Assembly: GCA_020850325.1 (NCBI GenBank) | Contig: JADZEW010000013.1 | Location: 56,959-120,958 of the forward strand | Length of the DNA: 64,000 bases | From: Methanoregulaceae archaeon | Lineage (GTDB): Bacteria > Armatimonadota > Fimbriimonadia > Fimbriimonadales > Fimbriimonadaceae | Direction of reading: 5' to 3' | In this document: positions 10,725-18,317 of the stretch, one piece after another | Numbering within the stretch: the stretch's first letter is position 1 | How the letters are laid out: every line of letters begins with the position of its first letter | The notes under the pieces: model-generated | Databases searched by the model: none | What the model saw: the letters and a program-made list of their open reading frames with translations, nothing else | Told to the model about the DNA's origin: nothing | Program-made: the position numbers and the translations under genes

Positions 10725-10754
10725 AGTTTAGTGGACGATTGGCCTGAATGTCAA
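10725..10754 (-). promoter_or_regulatory. Sigma70-type promoter of the membrane protein-DGQHR-DndC-like operon
   Basis: On the minus strand TTGACA (10754-10749), an 18-nt spacer, then TAAACT (10730-10725). Transcription would begin about 25-30 nt before the first gene. Confidence 0.6.
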
Positions 10755-10868
10755 CGCCTTGGGCTCGGATTGTGCTTTCCGAGGATTGGTCGCCATCGCT
10801 GATAGCCCGCTCGCTGTGTGGCCGCCCCCTCCCCGTACCATTCCTCCCCACCCCGCAACAATGTCCTA

Positions 10869-11066
10869 ATGATCCCATTCGAGTTCGAAGCCGACCGCGG
10901 GTTCTTCACCCAGCTCCTCTGCCGGGAGGGTGAGATGCTCGACGACGATGCCGAGCTGTTCGACTTCGAATCGCCCGCGGCCAAGCGGGCCGCGTTTGCC
11001 AAGACCCGCGGCGACATCCGGCCTCCCATCGCCTCGACCCGGCTTCACGTCGTAGCCGGTGGATGA
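10869..11066 (+). CDS. Hypothetical acidic small protein
   Basis: A 65-residue frame starting MIPFEFEADRGFFTQLLC, containing an acidic stretch (EGEMLDDDAELFDF) and ending in TRLHVVAGG. The frame is open upstream to 10818. No family recognised and no clear Shine-Dalgarno. Codon use resembles neighbouring genes, but the call is weak. Confidence 0.3.
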   Translation: MIPFEFEADRGFFTQLLCREGEMLDDDAELFDFESPAAKRAAFAKTRGDIRPPIASTRLHVVAGG

Positions 11067-11198
11067 TACGTGCCACCGAAGCCCTATTCCCGCCATTGTC
11101 CCACCTTCCGCGGGGCTCAGCACGCCGGGCACCGCCCAACAAATCCCCGCTCATTTACCGGCAGCAGTCACTTTGGCCGCATGCTACACTGGGTCGTT

Positions 11199-11861
11199 AT
11201 GAACCGTATCGCCGTTGTTGCCTTTGTCGGACTTTCGGGTCTGTCTTCAGCCCAGCTAATCAACCCTGGTCTGAACATGCTCCCGAATGAGACCCAGGCG
11301 GTCCGGCCCGTGTTCGGCGGCCAGACCTACAACGGCTGGACAAACCCCGGCGGTCCAGATATCGAGTTCGTCTCGTCCAGTCTTTGGCAGACTCACGAGG
11401 GCAACGGCGCGATCGATTTGAACGGCGTTTCCGGCCCAGGCCGGTTGGAGCAGACGTTCGCGACCACGGCGGGAACCACGTACATCGTGGATTTCTGGTA
11501 CTCCGGAAACAACGGCAACGGCACGCGACTGGGAACAAAGTCGTTCAACGTCCTTTGGGACGGCGGCCAGACCCAGGGCTTTGTTTTCGTCCACCAGAGC
11601 ACGGACACCTATAGCAACATGCGGTGGACGCAGGGCACGGCCACGTTCGTGGCCACCGGCTCGACGAGCACCTTGACGTTCCAAGGCACAAGCACGCAGT
11701 ACAACGATGCCGGGGCAGCCATCGACGATGTAACGCTCACTGCAGTTCCCGAGCCGGCTACGCTTTCAGCACTTGGGATCTTTGTCGCTGCGGTCTTGCG
11801 ACGCTCGAAGAGCGCTGAGTCTCCACGCGCTCCTATCTCGGCCGCGTTGCCTGGCGGTTAA
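11199..11861 (+). CDS. Secreted PEP-CTERM sorting-domain protein
   Basis: A 220-residue exported protein. It has a signal peptide (MNRIAVVAFVGLSGLSSAQ), a beta-rich body with DIEFVSSSLWQTHEGNGAIDLNG and FATTAGTTYIVDFWYSGN, resembling choice-of-anchor (DUF642-like) carbohydrate-binding folds, then VPEPATLSALGIFVAAVLRRS, a PEP-CTERM signal processed by an exosortase. ATG 11181 also fits but gives a less typical signal peptide. A 20-residue tail after the RR is longer than usual. The 3' end overlaps the convergent lipoprotein gene by 29 nt. Confidence 0.8.
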   Translation: MNRIAVVAFVGLSGLSSAQLINPGLNMLPNETQAVRPVFGGQTYNGWTNPGGPDIEFVSSSLWQTHEGNGAIDLNGVSGPGRLEQTFATTAGTTYIVDFWYSGNNGNGTRLGTKSFNVLWDGGQTQGFVFVHQSTDTYSNMRWTQGTATFVATGSTSTLTFQGTSTQYNDAGAAIDDVTLTAVPEPATLSALGIFVAAVLRRSKSAESPRAPISAALPGG

Positions 11862-12246
11862 AGTAGCGCTCGCCGTCACTCGGCCGGAAGAACGTGATGA
11901 TCGTGCCGTCGGAGACAAACACCAGGAAGTTGCCGGTGTCGCGGTCAAATCGTGTACGCCGACCGTCAGATCGGATGACCTGAAGAACGTTGCCGCCAAC
12001 CGGAGCATCCCGCAAGGCCAGCGCGCGCCGCAGATACTCGTCCTGCGTGATCGATCCGAACTCGTGGCCGTGCTTGGAGTAGTGCTCCCGAAGTTCCTCA
12101 TAACCTGAAAAGCCGTAGTCTTGCTCAACCTCTGGGCTCGAATACTGATCCTGGTCTACAAGCGGGGTATCAGTCCCGCGAGTGCATGCCGCCGTGGGAA
12201 GCCACAGAAGCAGCACGAGGAGAAGAGCCACCCAACGACGCATCAT
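11833..12246 (-). CDS. Lipoprotein with possible BECR-type nuclease domain
   Basis: A 137-residue protein with a lipoprotein signal (hydrophobic LLLVLLLWLPTAAC; the Cys is the likely lipidation site). The C-terminal domain has HYSKHGHEFGSITQDEYL, then NVLQVIRSDGRRTRFDRDTG, NFLVFVSDGTIITFFRP. This order (conserved His, YL..A helix, then F.V....G.I.TFF.P) resembles the phage Barnase-EndoU-ColicinE5-RelE-like nucleases. Whether it is catalytically active, or why it would be tethered to a membrane, is unknown. No immunity gene is evident beside it. Confidence 0.55.
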   Translation of the reverse strand: MMRRWVALLLVLLLWLPTAACTRGTDTPLVDQDQYSSPEVEQDYGFSGYEELREHYSKHGHEFGSITQDEYLRRALALRDAPVGGNVLQVIRSDGRRTRFDRDTGNFLVFVSDGTIITFFRPSDGERYFNRQATRPR

Positions 12247-12388
12247 TGCGCCAGTTTAGCCGGATCAATCTCCCGAAACCCCTCTCGTGCCGGGAGCCTT
12301 GCGCAGGGCACGAGGCATCCCTGCCCCACGTGGTCAAATGGGAAAGAGGGGGTCTCCTACTTCCGGTTTCCAAGGCTACAATGGGCGG

Positions 12389-12793
12389 ATGAAGCTGCCG
12401 TACGTGCTGATCGGGGGGGTGATGATGGTCGCGGGCGCGTTCGCCGCGATCGACCTGCTGACCCACACCGGATTCAGCCGCATCGAGACGCCACGCCTAG
12501 GCCCCTGGGGATTCCTCGGCCCGGCGCTCATGCTCATCGGGCTCGTGTTTCTGAAGCACCAGGGGCGAGCATTCTCGCGCCGGTCGGTAGGTGCGCTCAT
12601 CCTCGCCGGCGGCATCGTGCAGACGCTCGGCATGATTCCCTTCATTCAGCCGCGTATCCTGGCCCCGACCCCGGGACATGCCGGCATGGGGTTGAACGAG
12701 ATCATCAGCGCATTCCTGATCCTCGGCGGACTCGGCGCGTTCGTGGTTACGACGGTCGTGGTGCTGGTGGACCGTCCGCGCGGCGTAGAGTGA
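12389..12793 (+). CDS. Small four-helix membrane protein
   Basis: 134 residues with four predicted membrane segments: YVLIGGVMMVAGAFAAIDLL, GFLGPALMLIGLVFL, VGALILAGGIVQTLGMIPFI and AFLILGGLGAFVVTTVVVLV. No recognised family. ATG 12389 is preferred because it starts directly at the first helix; the open frame extends to 12287. Three nt separate it from the next small gene, so the two probably form an operon. Confidence 0.65.
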   Translation: MKLPYVLIGGVMMVAGAFAAIDLLTHTGFSRIETPRLGPWGFLGPALMLIGLVFLKHQGRAFSRRSVGALILAGGIVQTLGMIPFIQPRILAPTPGHAGMGLNEIISAFLILGGLGAFVVTTVVVLVDRPRGVE

Positions 12794-12796
12794 GGT

Positions 12797-13027
12797 ATGT
12801 GCATCTTTAAGCTCATCATTTCTCACAGCGAGGATGCCGTCGAGGAGTATGTCGTCTCTGCTCCCGAGTGTCCGATTGTGAGAGACCTGCTCCAGTGGAC
12901 CGAAAGCGATGACACCCACGAGGCGATGGTCTCGGAATCGGACTGCGGCACCGTGCGACCCCCTCAGGTCATGTTTGTGACCCCGTCTGACGAGGAACCG
13001 ACGTACATCGTGCGCGCCACGCGGTAG
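12797..13027 (+). CDS. Small hypothetical cytoplasmic protein
   Basis: 76 residues, acidic, MCIFKLIISHSEDAVEEYVV and ending EEPTYIVRATR. No membrane segment or known motif. A GAGG motif lies just before the ATG, and the gene follows the membrane protein by 3 nt, suggesting translational coupling. Confidence 0.55.
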   Translation: MCIFKLIISHSEDAVEEYVVSAPECPIVRDLLQWTESDDTHEAMVSESDCGTVRPPQVMFVTPSDEEPTYIVRATR

Positions 13028-13082
13028 GGGATTGCTCGGGTCGGGGAGGGGACGACGAATCCCCACAATCTACGCAACCCTT

Positions 13083-13112
13083 CGACCCCTCCCCGCCGGA
13101 GCGGAGAGGGGT
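13083..13112. repeat. GC-rich palindrome, possible terminator for the 13130 gene
   Basis: CCCCTCCCC and GGAGAGGGG arms around CCGGAGC form a strong hairpin between convergent genes. A related palindrome sits inside the gene at 14400, suggesting a dispersed REP-like family. Confidence 0.5.
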
Positions 13113-13129
13113 GTCTACCCAACGGAGAG

Positions 13130-13798
13130 TTAGGCGCGTCGTCGTCGAAGCAGCGCCGCCACGCCAAGGCCGAGGGCGGCAAGCGTCGCCGGTTCGGGGA
13201 CCGCGTTGATCCCGTAGTTGTCGATCGCGGCATCTCCATAAGCGGAGAGACCAGCGCCCGTGCCCCAGGCCGAGGTGCCGTAGTCACGGCTGTAGGTCTG
13301 GTCGAGCACCATGTCGAAGTTCGTGTCGATTCCAAGGGACGCCACGGTTCCGCTGAACCAGACGTACACTCGTGCGCTGGTGAACGGAGTCATGTCATCG
13401 AAGCCGAAGCCACCCCCGCTACCGTTGTCTCCAATGTAGAAGAACGCGCGGTTGAAGGTGCCGTCGCTCAAGTTATCTTGAACCTTCACGAAGATCGAGG
13501 ACGAGTTGCTGGTGTAGCCCAGAACCGCAGCGGCGAAAGCGACCGTACCCGACGTGTGGGACACGTCGAACGAGATCGCGGTGTTAGCTGCGGTATCGGA
13601 GTAACCCGTTACCAGAGCAACGTTCGTGGACGTGCTCGGCGCCATCGCCTGGTTATTCACGATTCCGATCGTACCGGCCACGTTCGTCCAGTTCGATCCC
13701 AGATCACCGGCATCCGGGCGGTCAAAGTTGTCAAAGAAACTGGCGGACATCGCAGTCGTTGCGACCACGCTTCCACCTAATACAAGCAAGAATTTCAT
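13130..13798 (-). CDS. Secreted PEP-CTERM sorting-domain protein
   Basis: 222 residues: signal peptide MKFLLVLGGSVVATTAMSA, a beta-sandwich body starting SFFDNFDRPDAGDLGSNW (a concanavalin-like start common in secreted proteins), and a textbook tail VPEPATLAALGLGVAALLR followed by RRRA. It should be exported and processed by an exosortase; none is visible here. Monocistronic on the minus strand. Confidence 0.88.
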   Translation of the reverse strand: MKFLLVLGGSVVATTAMSASFFDNFDRPDAGDLGSNWTNVAGTIGIVNNQAMAPSTSTNVALVTGYSDTAANTAISFDVSHTSGTVAFAAAVLGYTSNSSSIFVKVQDNLSDGTFNRAFFYIGDNGSGGGFGFDDMTPFTSARVYVWFSGTVASLGIDTNFDMVLDQTYSRDYGTSAWGTGAGLSAYGDAAIDNYGINAVPEPATLAALGLGVAALLRRRRA

Positions 13799-13908
13799 TT
13801 TGTTCTGCCTCCTGCCCGATAGTCTACTTGAACCTGCGTTGAATCTGGACGACGATGGGTAAAGGGATGATGAACGGTTCGTGTAGATACGCTTAAACGT
13901 GTGATAAC

Positions 13909-14400
13909 ATGGCCCCCATGTCGTTCCTGGACAGCCAATCGCAGGCGTGGGATTCCGCCCACTGGGAGTTCACGCTCGTCTTCGAAAACCTCGCCGACGA
14001 TGATCTGTGGCGGCGGGCGCACCCAAGTCTGCTGAGCGTGGGCGAGTTGACCGCGCACGTGTGCTACGGTTTGCTCTCACACGCCCGGCGTTATCATCCG
14101 GACTTCGCGTTCGAGTCGCCTTTCATGCAGCCCGAGGTTCGCTACTATCTCCACAACGTGGGCCAGCCGATCGAGCTGCCGATGACGGTAGACCAGTGCC
14201 TCGCCGAGTTTGAGCGGGTGCAGAAGGCAGTCAAGGCGGTGTACTTGGAGTCGCCGTTCTCGATGGACGATCCGATGGAGAACGGCCCGGGGGAGACGTT
14301 TGGCGACCTCGCGAACTACATGGTGTTCCACGTGGCGTACCACACCGGGCAGGCGTTCTCGGTGCGACACCTGATGGGTCACGAGACGAACGACAACTGA
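13909..14400 (+). CDS. DinB-family protein
   Basis: Predicted metal-binding four-helix protein of the DinB/YfiT superfamily (thiol-S-transferase or hydrolase-like members), 163 residues. Typical features are FLDSQSQAWDSAHWEFTLVF, the metal His in LTAHVCYGLLSHARRYH, and the C-terminal HVAYHTGQAFSVRHLMG with two further His. ATG 13918 is an alternative start 9 nt downstream. Its stop overlaps the next start (TGATG), suggesting translational coupling. Confidence 0.8.
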   Translation: MAPMSFLDSQSQAWDSAHWEFTLVFENLADDDLWRRAHPSLLSVGELTAHVCYGLLSHARRYHPDFAFESPFMQPEVRYYLHNVGQPIELPMTVDQCLAEFERVQKAVKAVYLESPFSMDDPMENGPGETFGDLANYMVFHVAYHTGQAFSVRHLMGHETNDN

Positions 14401-15510
14401 TGCTGGCTTCCCTTCTCTTTCTGGCGTCGGCCGCTCCGAGCTTCACCAAAACCGTCGTCGACACTCGATTCGTCTCCGAGGGGGTGGCGGTCGCCGACGT
14501 CGACCGCAATGGGAAGCTCGACATCGTCGCCGGGAGCTTCTGGTATCGCGCCCCCGACTGGAAGCCGGTCGAGATTGCGCCCTTCAAGCCGCTGGAACCC
14601 AAGACGCAGTACGCCGACTCCTTCCACAACTGGATGGAGGACGTGGACGGCGACGGTTGGGAGGACCAGATCGTCATCGGAATGCCCGGCGAGAAGGCGA
14701 TCTGGAGGGAGAATCCCGGGAAGGCCCCTCACCCCCCAGCCCCCTCCCCCCGGACGAATGCACCGGGGCGAGGGGGAGAAATGTCTTGGAAAGAGCACCT
14801 CATTTGGCACAGCGCCGGCAACGAGAGCCCTCACTATGTCGATCTCTTCAAGAACGGCCGGCGGGTGCTGGTGATGGGCACCGACGACGAGTATCTCGCC
14901 TGGTTCGAGCCGAACAAAGATCCAACCAAGCCCTGGATTAGCCACCCGATCAGCGGTCTCAAAGGTGCGGGTTCCCAGCGGTATAGCCACGGGCTCGGCG
15001 TCGGCGACCTCGATGGCGACGGGAAGAACGAAGTCCTCACCCCTCGCGGCTACTACACCCAAGGCGACGACCCGAAGCAGCCGTGGCGGTTCGCTGCCGT
15101 GGACCTCGGCCCGGACTGTGCACACATGCTCGTCCACGACGGTGGTGTGCTCAGCACCTCGGCTCACGCCCGCGGGGTGTGGTCGTTCGCGGCGGACGAG
15201 TTCAAGCGCACCGTCATCGATGAGACGATCTCGCAATCTCACGCGGCGGTGCTCGCTCCGCTCGGCGGCAATCCGAATCTGATCACCGGCAAGCGCAAGT
15301 GGGCCCATCCTCCCGGCGTGGATATCGGCTCGGAAGAGGCGTCATGGCTGGTGCGCTACGAGCAACGCGGGTTGAGCTGGGTGCGCCATGTCATCGATGA
15401 GGATTTCCGGGGTAGGAACCCAGTTCGTGGTGCAAGATGTGGACGGCGACCGTAAGGCGGATATCGTCACGTCCAACAAGAACGGCGTGTTCTTGTTTAA
15501 GCAGCAGTAG
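14400..15510 (+). pseudogene. Secreted FG-GAP/VCBS-repeat protein, frameshifted near its 3' end
   Basis: Signal peptide (MLASLLFLASAAPS) followed by FG-GAP/VCBS beta-propeller repeats with calcium-binding-like motifs: VADVDRNGKLDIVAG, VDGDGWEDQIVIG and VGDLDGDGKNEVL. The frame ends prematurely at 15455, but removing one T from the TTT at 15404-15406 restores EDSGVGTQFVVQDVDGDRKADIV to a stop at 15510, a further repeat. Thus it is a one-base frameshift or a sequencing error. A palindromic repeat inserted in frame near residues 110-135 adds HPPAPSP...GRGGE. Coupled to the DinB gene. Confidence 0.8.
14725..14783. repeat. GC-rich palindromic repeat inserted in a coding sequence
   Basis: CCCCCTCCCCCCGG and CCGGGGCGAGGGGG arms flank a short centre. 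The element keeps the reading frame and encodes HPPAPSP through GRGGE, low-complexity residues foreign to the propeller fold. Such palindromes are usually intergenic. Confidence 0.6.
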
Positions 15511-15552
15511 GATGCGGCCCAGCGGGACGATACAGTCGGCCAGCCTCAGCGA

Positions 15553-15768
15553 TCAGTGGGAGCGGTCACGCCGCGTCCGCTGAGACACCTGCATCAGCAG
15601 ATCCCAGCGCTCAACGTCAGACATCGTGAGCCACGCCGCGACTTCCCTGCCCGTGCGCAGGCATCCGCTGCACAGGAGCGACTCGTCGATCCCACAACGC
15701 TTCACGCACGGCGACGGACACGGCAGCGGCAACTGCCCCCCTTGCTCCCTCGGTCGCTCGTCACTCAC
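15553..15768 (-). CDS. DUF1289 cysteine-rich protein
   Basis: 71 residues with the family core PCPSPCVKRCGIDESLLCSG followed by CLRTGREVAAW. The four-cysteine pattern C-x3-C..C-x2-C probably binds a metal or Fe-S cluster; DUF1289 proteins have no established biochemical role. Divergent from the DUF1905 gene, only 22 nt away. Confidence 0.85.
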   Translation of the reverse strand: MSDERPREQGGQLPLPCPSPCVKRCGIDESLLCSGCLRTGREVAAWLTMSDVERWDLLMQVSQRTRRDRSH

Positions 15769-15790
15769 GGATTGGTGATACCATGCGGGG

Positions 15791-16087
15791 GTGACCTTCA
15801 GCTTCTCAGGTCCGGTTTGGTATTGGCGCGGCCCCGCGCCGTTCTACTTCGTCACCGTCCCGGAGGAGGAGGCAAGAGAGATCAAGGCGCAGGAACGGCT
15901 GGCGACGTACGGCTGGGGGATGATCCCGGTCGAGGTGACTGTTGGCGAATCGACGTGGACCACCTCGCTGTGGCCGAAAGATGGGCGTTACGTCGTGCCG
16001 CTTAAGACCGCGGTCCGCCGGGCCGAGCAGATCGAGGAGGGCCAGGTCGACGACCTGAGAATGACCGTCTTGATGCACCACTCCTGA
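15791..16087 (+). CDS. DUF1905 domain protein
   Basis: 98 residues: FSFSGPVWYWRGPAPFYFVT, GWGMIPVEVTVGESTWTTSL, and GRYVVPLKTAVRRAEQI, the usual DUF1905 beta-barrel order. The start is GTG with GGGG just upstream. Members are small proteins of unknown function, often fused to YdeI-like domains. Close to the next gene (6 nt), so possibly co-transcribed. Confidence 0.8.
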   Translation: MTFSFSGPVWYWRGPAPFYFVTVPEEEAREIKAQERLATYGWGMIPVEVTVGESTWTTSLWPKDGRYVVPLKTAVRRAEQIEEGQVDDLRMTVLMHHS

Positions 16088-16093
16088 CACAAA

Positions 16094-16972
16094 ATGAAGT
16101 CCACACCGGCGCGGATATTCGGCATCGTGGCGACTCGTGCCCCAATCGCGGTGCTGTTTCGTCGCGGACCCTCGAAGCTGACTCAGTTGCTTCTATGGAA
16201 TTTGGAGACCGATGAGATCACTCCCGGGCAGTGGATTCAGGGCAAGGTCTTCGTGCGGCGATGCGACCTTAGCCCTGATGGCAAGCTCCTCGTAACGGCA
16301 ATCAGCAACTACTCGGCGCAAAAGAACAAGCTAGCCTCTGAGGAGTACGGCTTGGAAACCTGGTCAACCAGCTTCTGGACCGCGGTTAGCAGACCTCCCT
16401 ACTTCACAGCTCTCGCCTTGTGGTTTCTTGGGGCTTCGTATAATGGCGGCGGCATTTGGGTGGACAACCATACGTTGGGTTTCAATAACCAGCCCTACGC
16501 GGATCACGAGGCGAAGCCCTTGGGATCTGGCTATCGTCGAGTGGACCTCAACTTGGACGTCAGCGAAGATCGCGCAATCTGGAATCAACTCCTCAAAAGC
16601 CGCGGCTGGACTGCCGAGAGGAGTTCGATCTTCCGGCGCGATGATCCGGCATCAGGAATCCGGTTCAAGCTGTTTAGAGGCGGCCATATCCGCTACCGCG
16701 AGTCTTCAGTCCGCAAGCGATGGCTTTGGTACGAAAGCGAAACCTGGGAACTGCTCGACAGCGAGGGCAACATCGTGCGGGCCTTCGAAGATCAGCCCGA
16801 AGGGCACGTCTGGATCGACGTCGATCATCGAGAGCGGGTGCTTCTGGCCGTAAGCGGACGCATCTACGTCTGGGAGGGCTTTCCTTCTGGCGAACCAAGC
16901 CTGATCGCGGACTTGAACTCCAATTCCTTCGCCGAGTGTCCGCCGCCCGAGTGGGCTCTTCACTGGCCCTAG
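16094..16972 (+). CDS. Hypothetical protein, WD/PD40-like repeats
   Basis: 292 residues without an obvious signal peptide. Segments CDLSPDGKLLVTAIS, VDLNLDVSEDRAIW and VLLAVSGRIYVWEG resemble propeller blades. No family recognised. It lies 6 nt after the DUF1905 gene and 19 nt before the CrtA-like gene. Confidence 0.6.
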   Translation: MKSTPARIFGIVATRAPIAVLFRRGPSKLTQLLLWNLETDEITPGQWIQGKVFVRRCDLSPDGKLLVTAISNYSAQKNKLASEEYGLETWSTSFWTAVSRPPYFTALALWFLGASYNGGGIWVDNHTLGFNNQPYADHEAKPLGSGYRRVDLNLDVSEDRAIWNQLLKSRGWTAERSSIFRRDDPASGIRFKLFRGGHIRYRESSVRKRWLWYESETWELLDSEGNIVRAFEDQPEGHVWIDVDHRERVLLAVSGRIYVWEGFPSGEPSLIADLNSNSFAECPPPEWALHWP

Positions 16973-16991
16973 GTTGGTCATAATCCTGCGC

Positions 16992-17714
16992 ATGACGGCC
17001 GCTTTGGCAACCCATGCCACGATCATCCTCGCCCGCTTCGACGAGCCGACCGGCGTCGGCCCGATCGATGCATCCAAAATCCCCGGGGTCCGCTTTCTCG
17101 ACGTCGGTGCTGACGTACGGGCGGCCAGCATCGACCCTCGTTCGACGCTGGCATACACCCTTGTCATTTACGGTCTACATGACTCGGAAGCTTCCGCCCG
17201 AGAGCTCATCGAGCGTCGCAATGACGTGGCTCCCTGGCTGAGCGAGGCGAAAGAAACCTGCTCACTGGTTTTGCGCCCATTTCGCCACTTTGGCGAGGCG
17301 AACTTCCTTGGCCCTGCGGGGCCGGTCCTTGCTGTTGAGAATGCCGAACATGACAGACAATCGCCGCTTGTCATCGTCACATCGGCTGGGTGGGATAGCG
17401 CGGAAGGCGAGGCGCTTTAGCGCATTTTTCGCTTTAGTGAGCACGTGAGCGCGGTCCGTATCAGCATGGGCGGAGCCGCGGGGCTGCTCGCTCAGCACTC
17501 GTTCGGCTTCGCGGGCGGACTTGCTACCGACGGCATTACCGTGACGTTCTGGCGCGACGTGGCCTCAGCGATGGCCTTCGCGTACGGTCCGGGGCTCCAT
17601 CGCTCGCAGGTCAAGGTCCAGCGCGAGGAGTTGTACGGCGATCGCACTTCATTCACCCGGTTCGCCGTATTGCACAGCGAGGGCACGTGGAACGGGGCCC
17701 CGTTTGGCGGGTAG
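16992..17714 (+). pseudogene. CrtA-like (spheroidene monooxygenase-type) gene split by an in-frame amber codon
   Basis: Two adjacent open segments share one frame and are divided only by TAG at 17418-17420. Read through, the 240-residue product shows the CrtA-like plan: AYTLVIYGLHDSEASARELI, then FRHFGEANFLGP, VIVTSAGW, VSAVRISMGG, and GITVTFWRDVASAMAFAYGP followed by GLHRSQV. CrtA-type heme monooxygenases oxidise carotenoids; distant members have unknown substrates. A single substitution (for example CAG to TAG) explains the split. Readthrough or sequencing error cannot be excluded. Confidence 0.65.
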
Positions 17715-17755
17715 CACTGAGGTCAGGACGCACGTCCCGGCGCGATGAACCCGAG

Positions 17756-17789
17756 GGGTTGCCCCGTCAAGTTTTGATCGGGGCAACCC
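17756..17789 (+). terminator. Hairpin downstream of the CrtA-like gene
   Basis: An 11-bp perfect stem (GGGTTGCCCCG with CGGGGCAACCC) around a TCAAGTTTTGAT centre. There is no T tract, so it may be a weak terminator or a palindromic repeat. The rest of 17715-17984 shows no convincing gene. Confidence 0.45.
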
Positions 17790-17984
17790 TTAGTCAGCTG
17801 CGAACCTAGCGGCTGCTTACGACCACTTTGCGGACGTTGAGTTCCGCACCCTGTCCCAAGAGCCGGCTGCCCGGCAGGCTGGGCCCTCTCTTCCGCACTT
17901 TTCCCTCGCCCCAAGTCGGCAAATCGCTTATCTTAGGCTAACTTTCCTTGTGTTCGACCCTATCTCGACCTTACACTGTGGGCC

Positions 17985-18317
17985 ATGAACGCGTGTCGTC
18001 TCGGTGGGCCAAGGATGGCCTGGCTCCTCATCTCTCTTACCGCCTTGATAAGCGGAGGCGGGTTCGTCGGTGCCACAAAGACTCAGGGCACAATGAGGGC
18101 TCGAGACTTGGATAGCTCGGCACAGTTTCTTCTGGCCGCGGGCGAGCTCCCGCATCGGGTGCGCAAAACGCACCCCGCCATGGACAGCGACAGTACGCTC
18201 ACTCACCGCGAAGTTGCCGAAATCGAATACGAGACCGAAGGGGAGAGAACTCGATTCGACCGGTGCACGAACGCCGAGCGGCTGTCGCTTCTTGGGTCGC
18301 AACCCCAACCTGGCTAG
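17985..18317 (+). CDS. Hypothetical protein with N-terminal hydrophobic segment
   Basis: 110 residues; hydrophobic MAWLLISLTALISGGGFVGA suggests export or a membrane anchor. The remainder has no recognised motif. It converges on and overlaps the HTH-TPR gene by 4 nt. Coding status uncertain. Confidence 0.35.
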   Translation: MNACRLGGPRMAWLLISLTALISGGGFVGATKTQGTMRARDLDSSAQFLLAAGELPHRVRKTHPAMDSDSTLTHREVAEIEYETEGERTRFDRCTNAERLSLLGSQPQPG

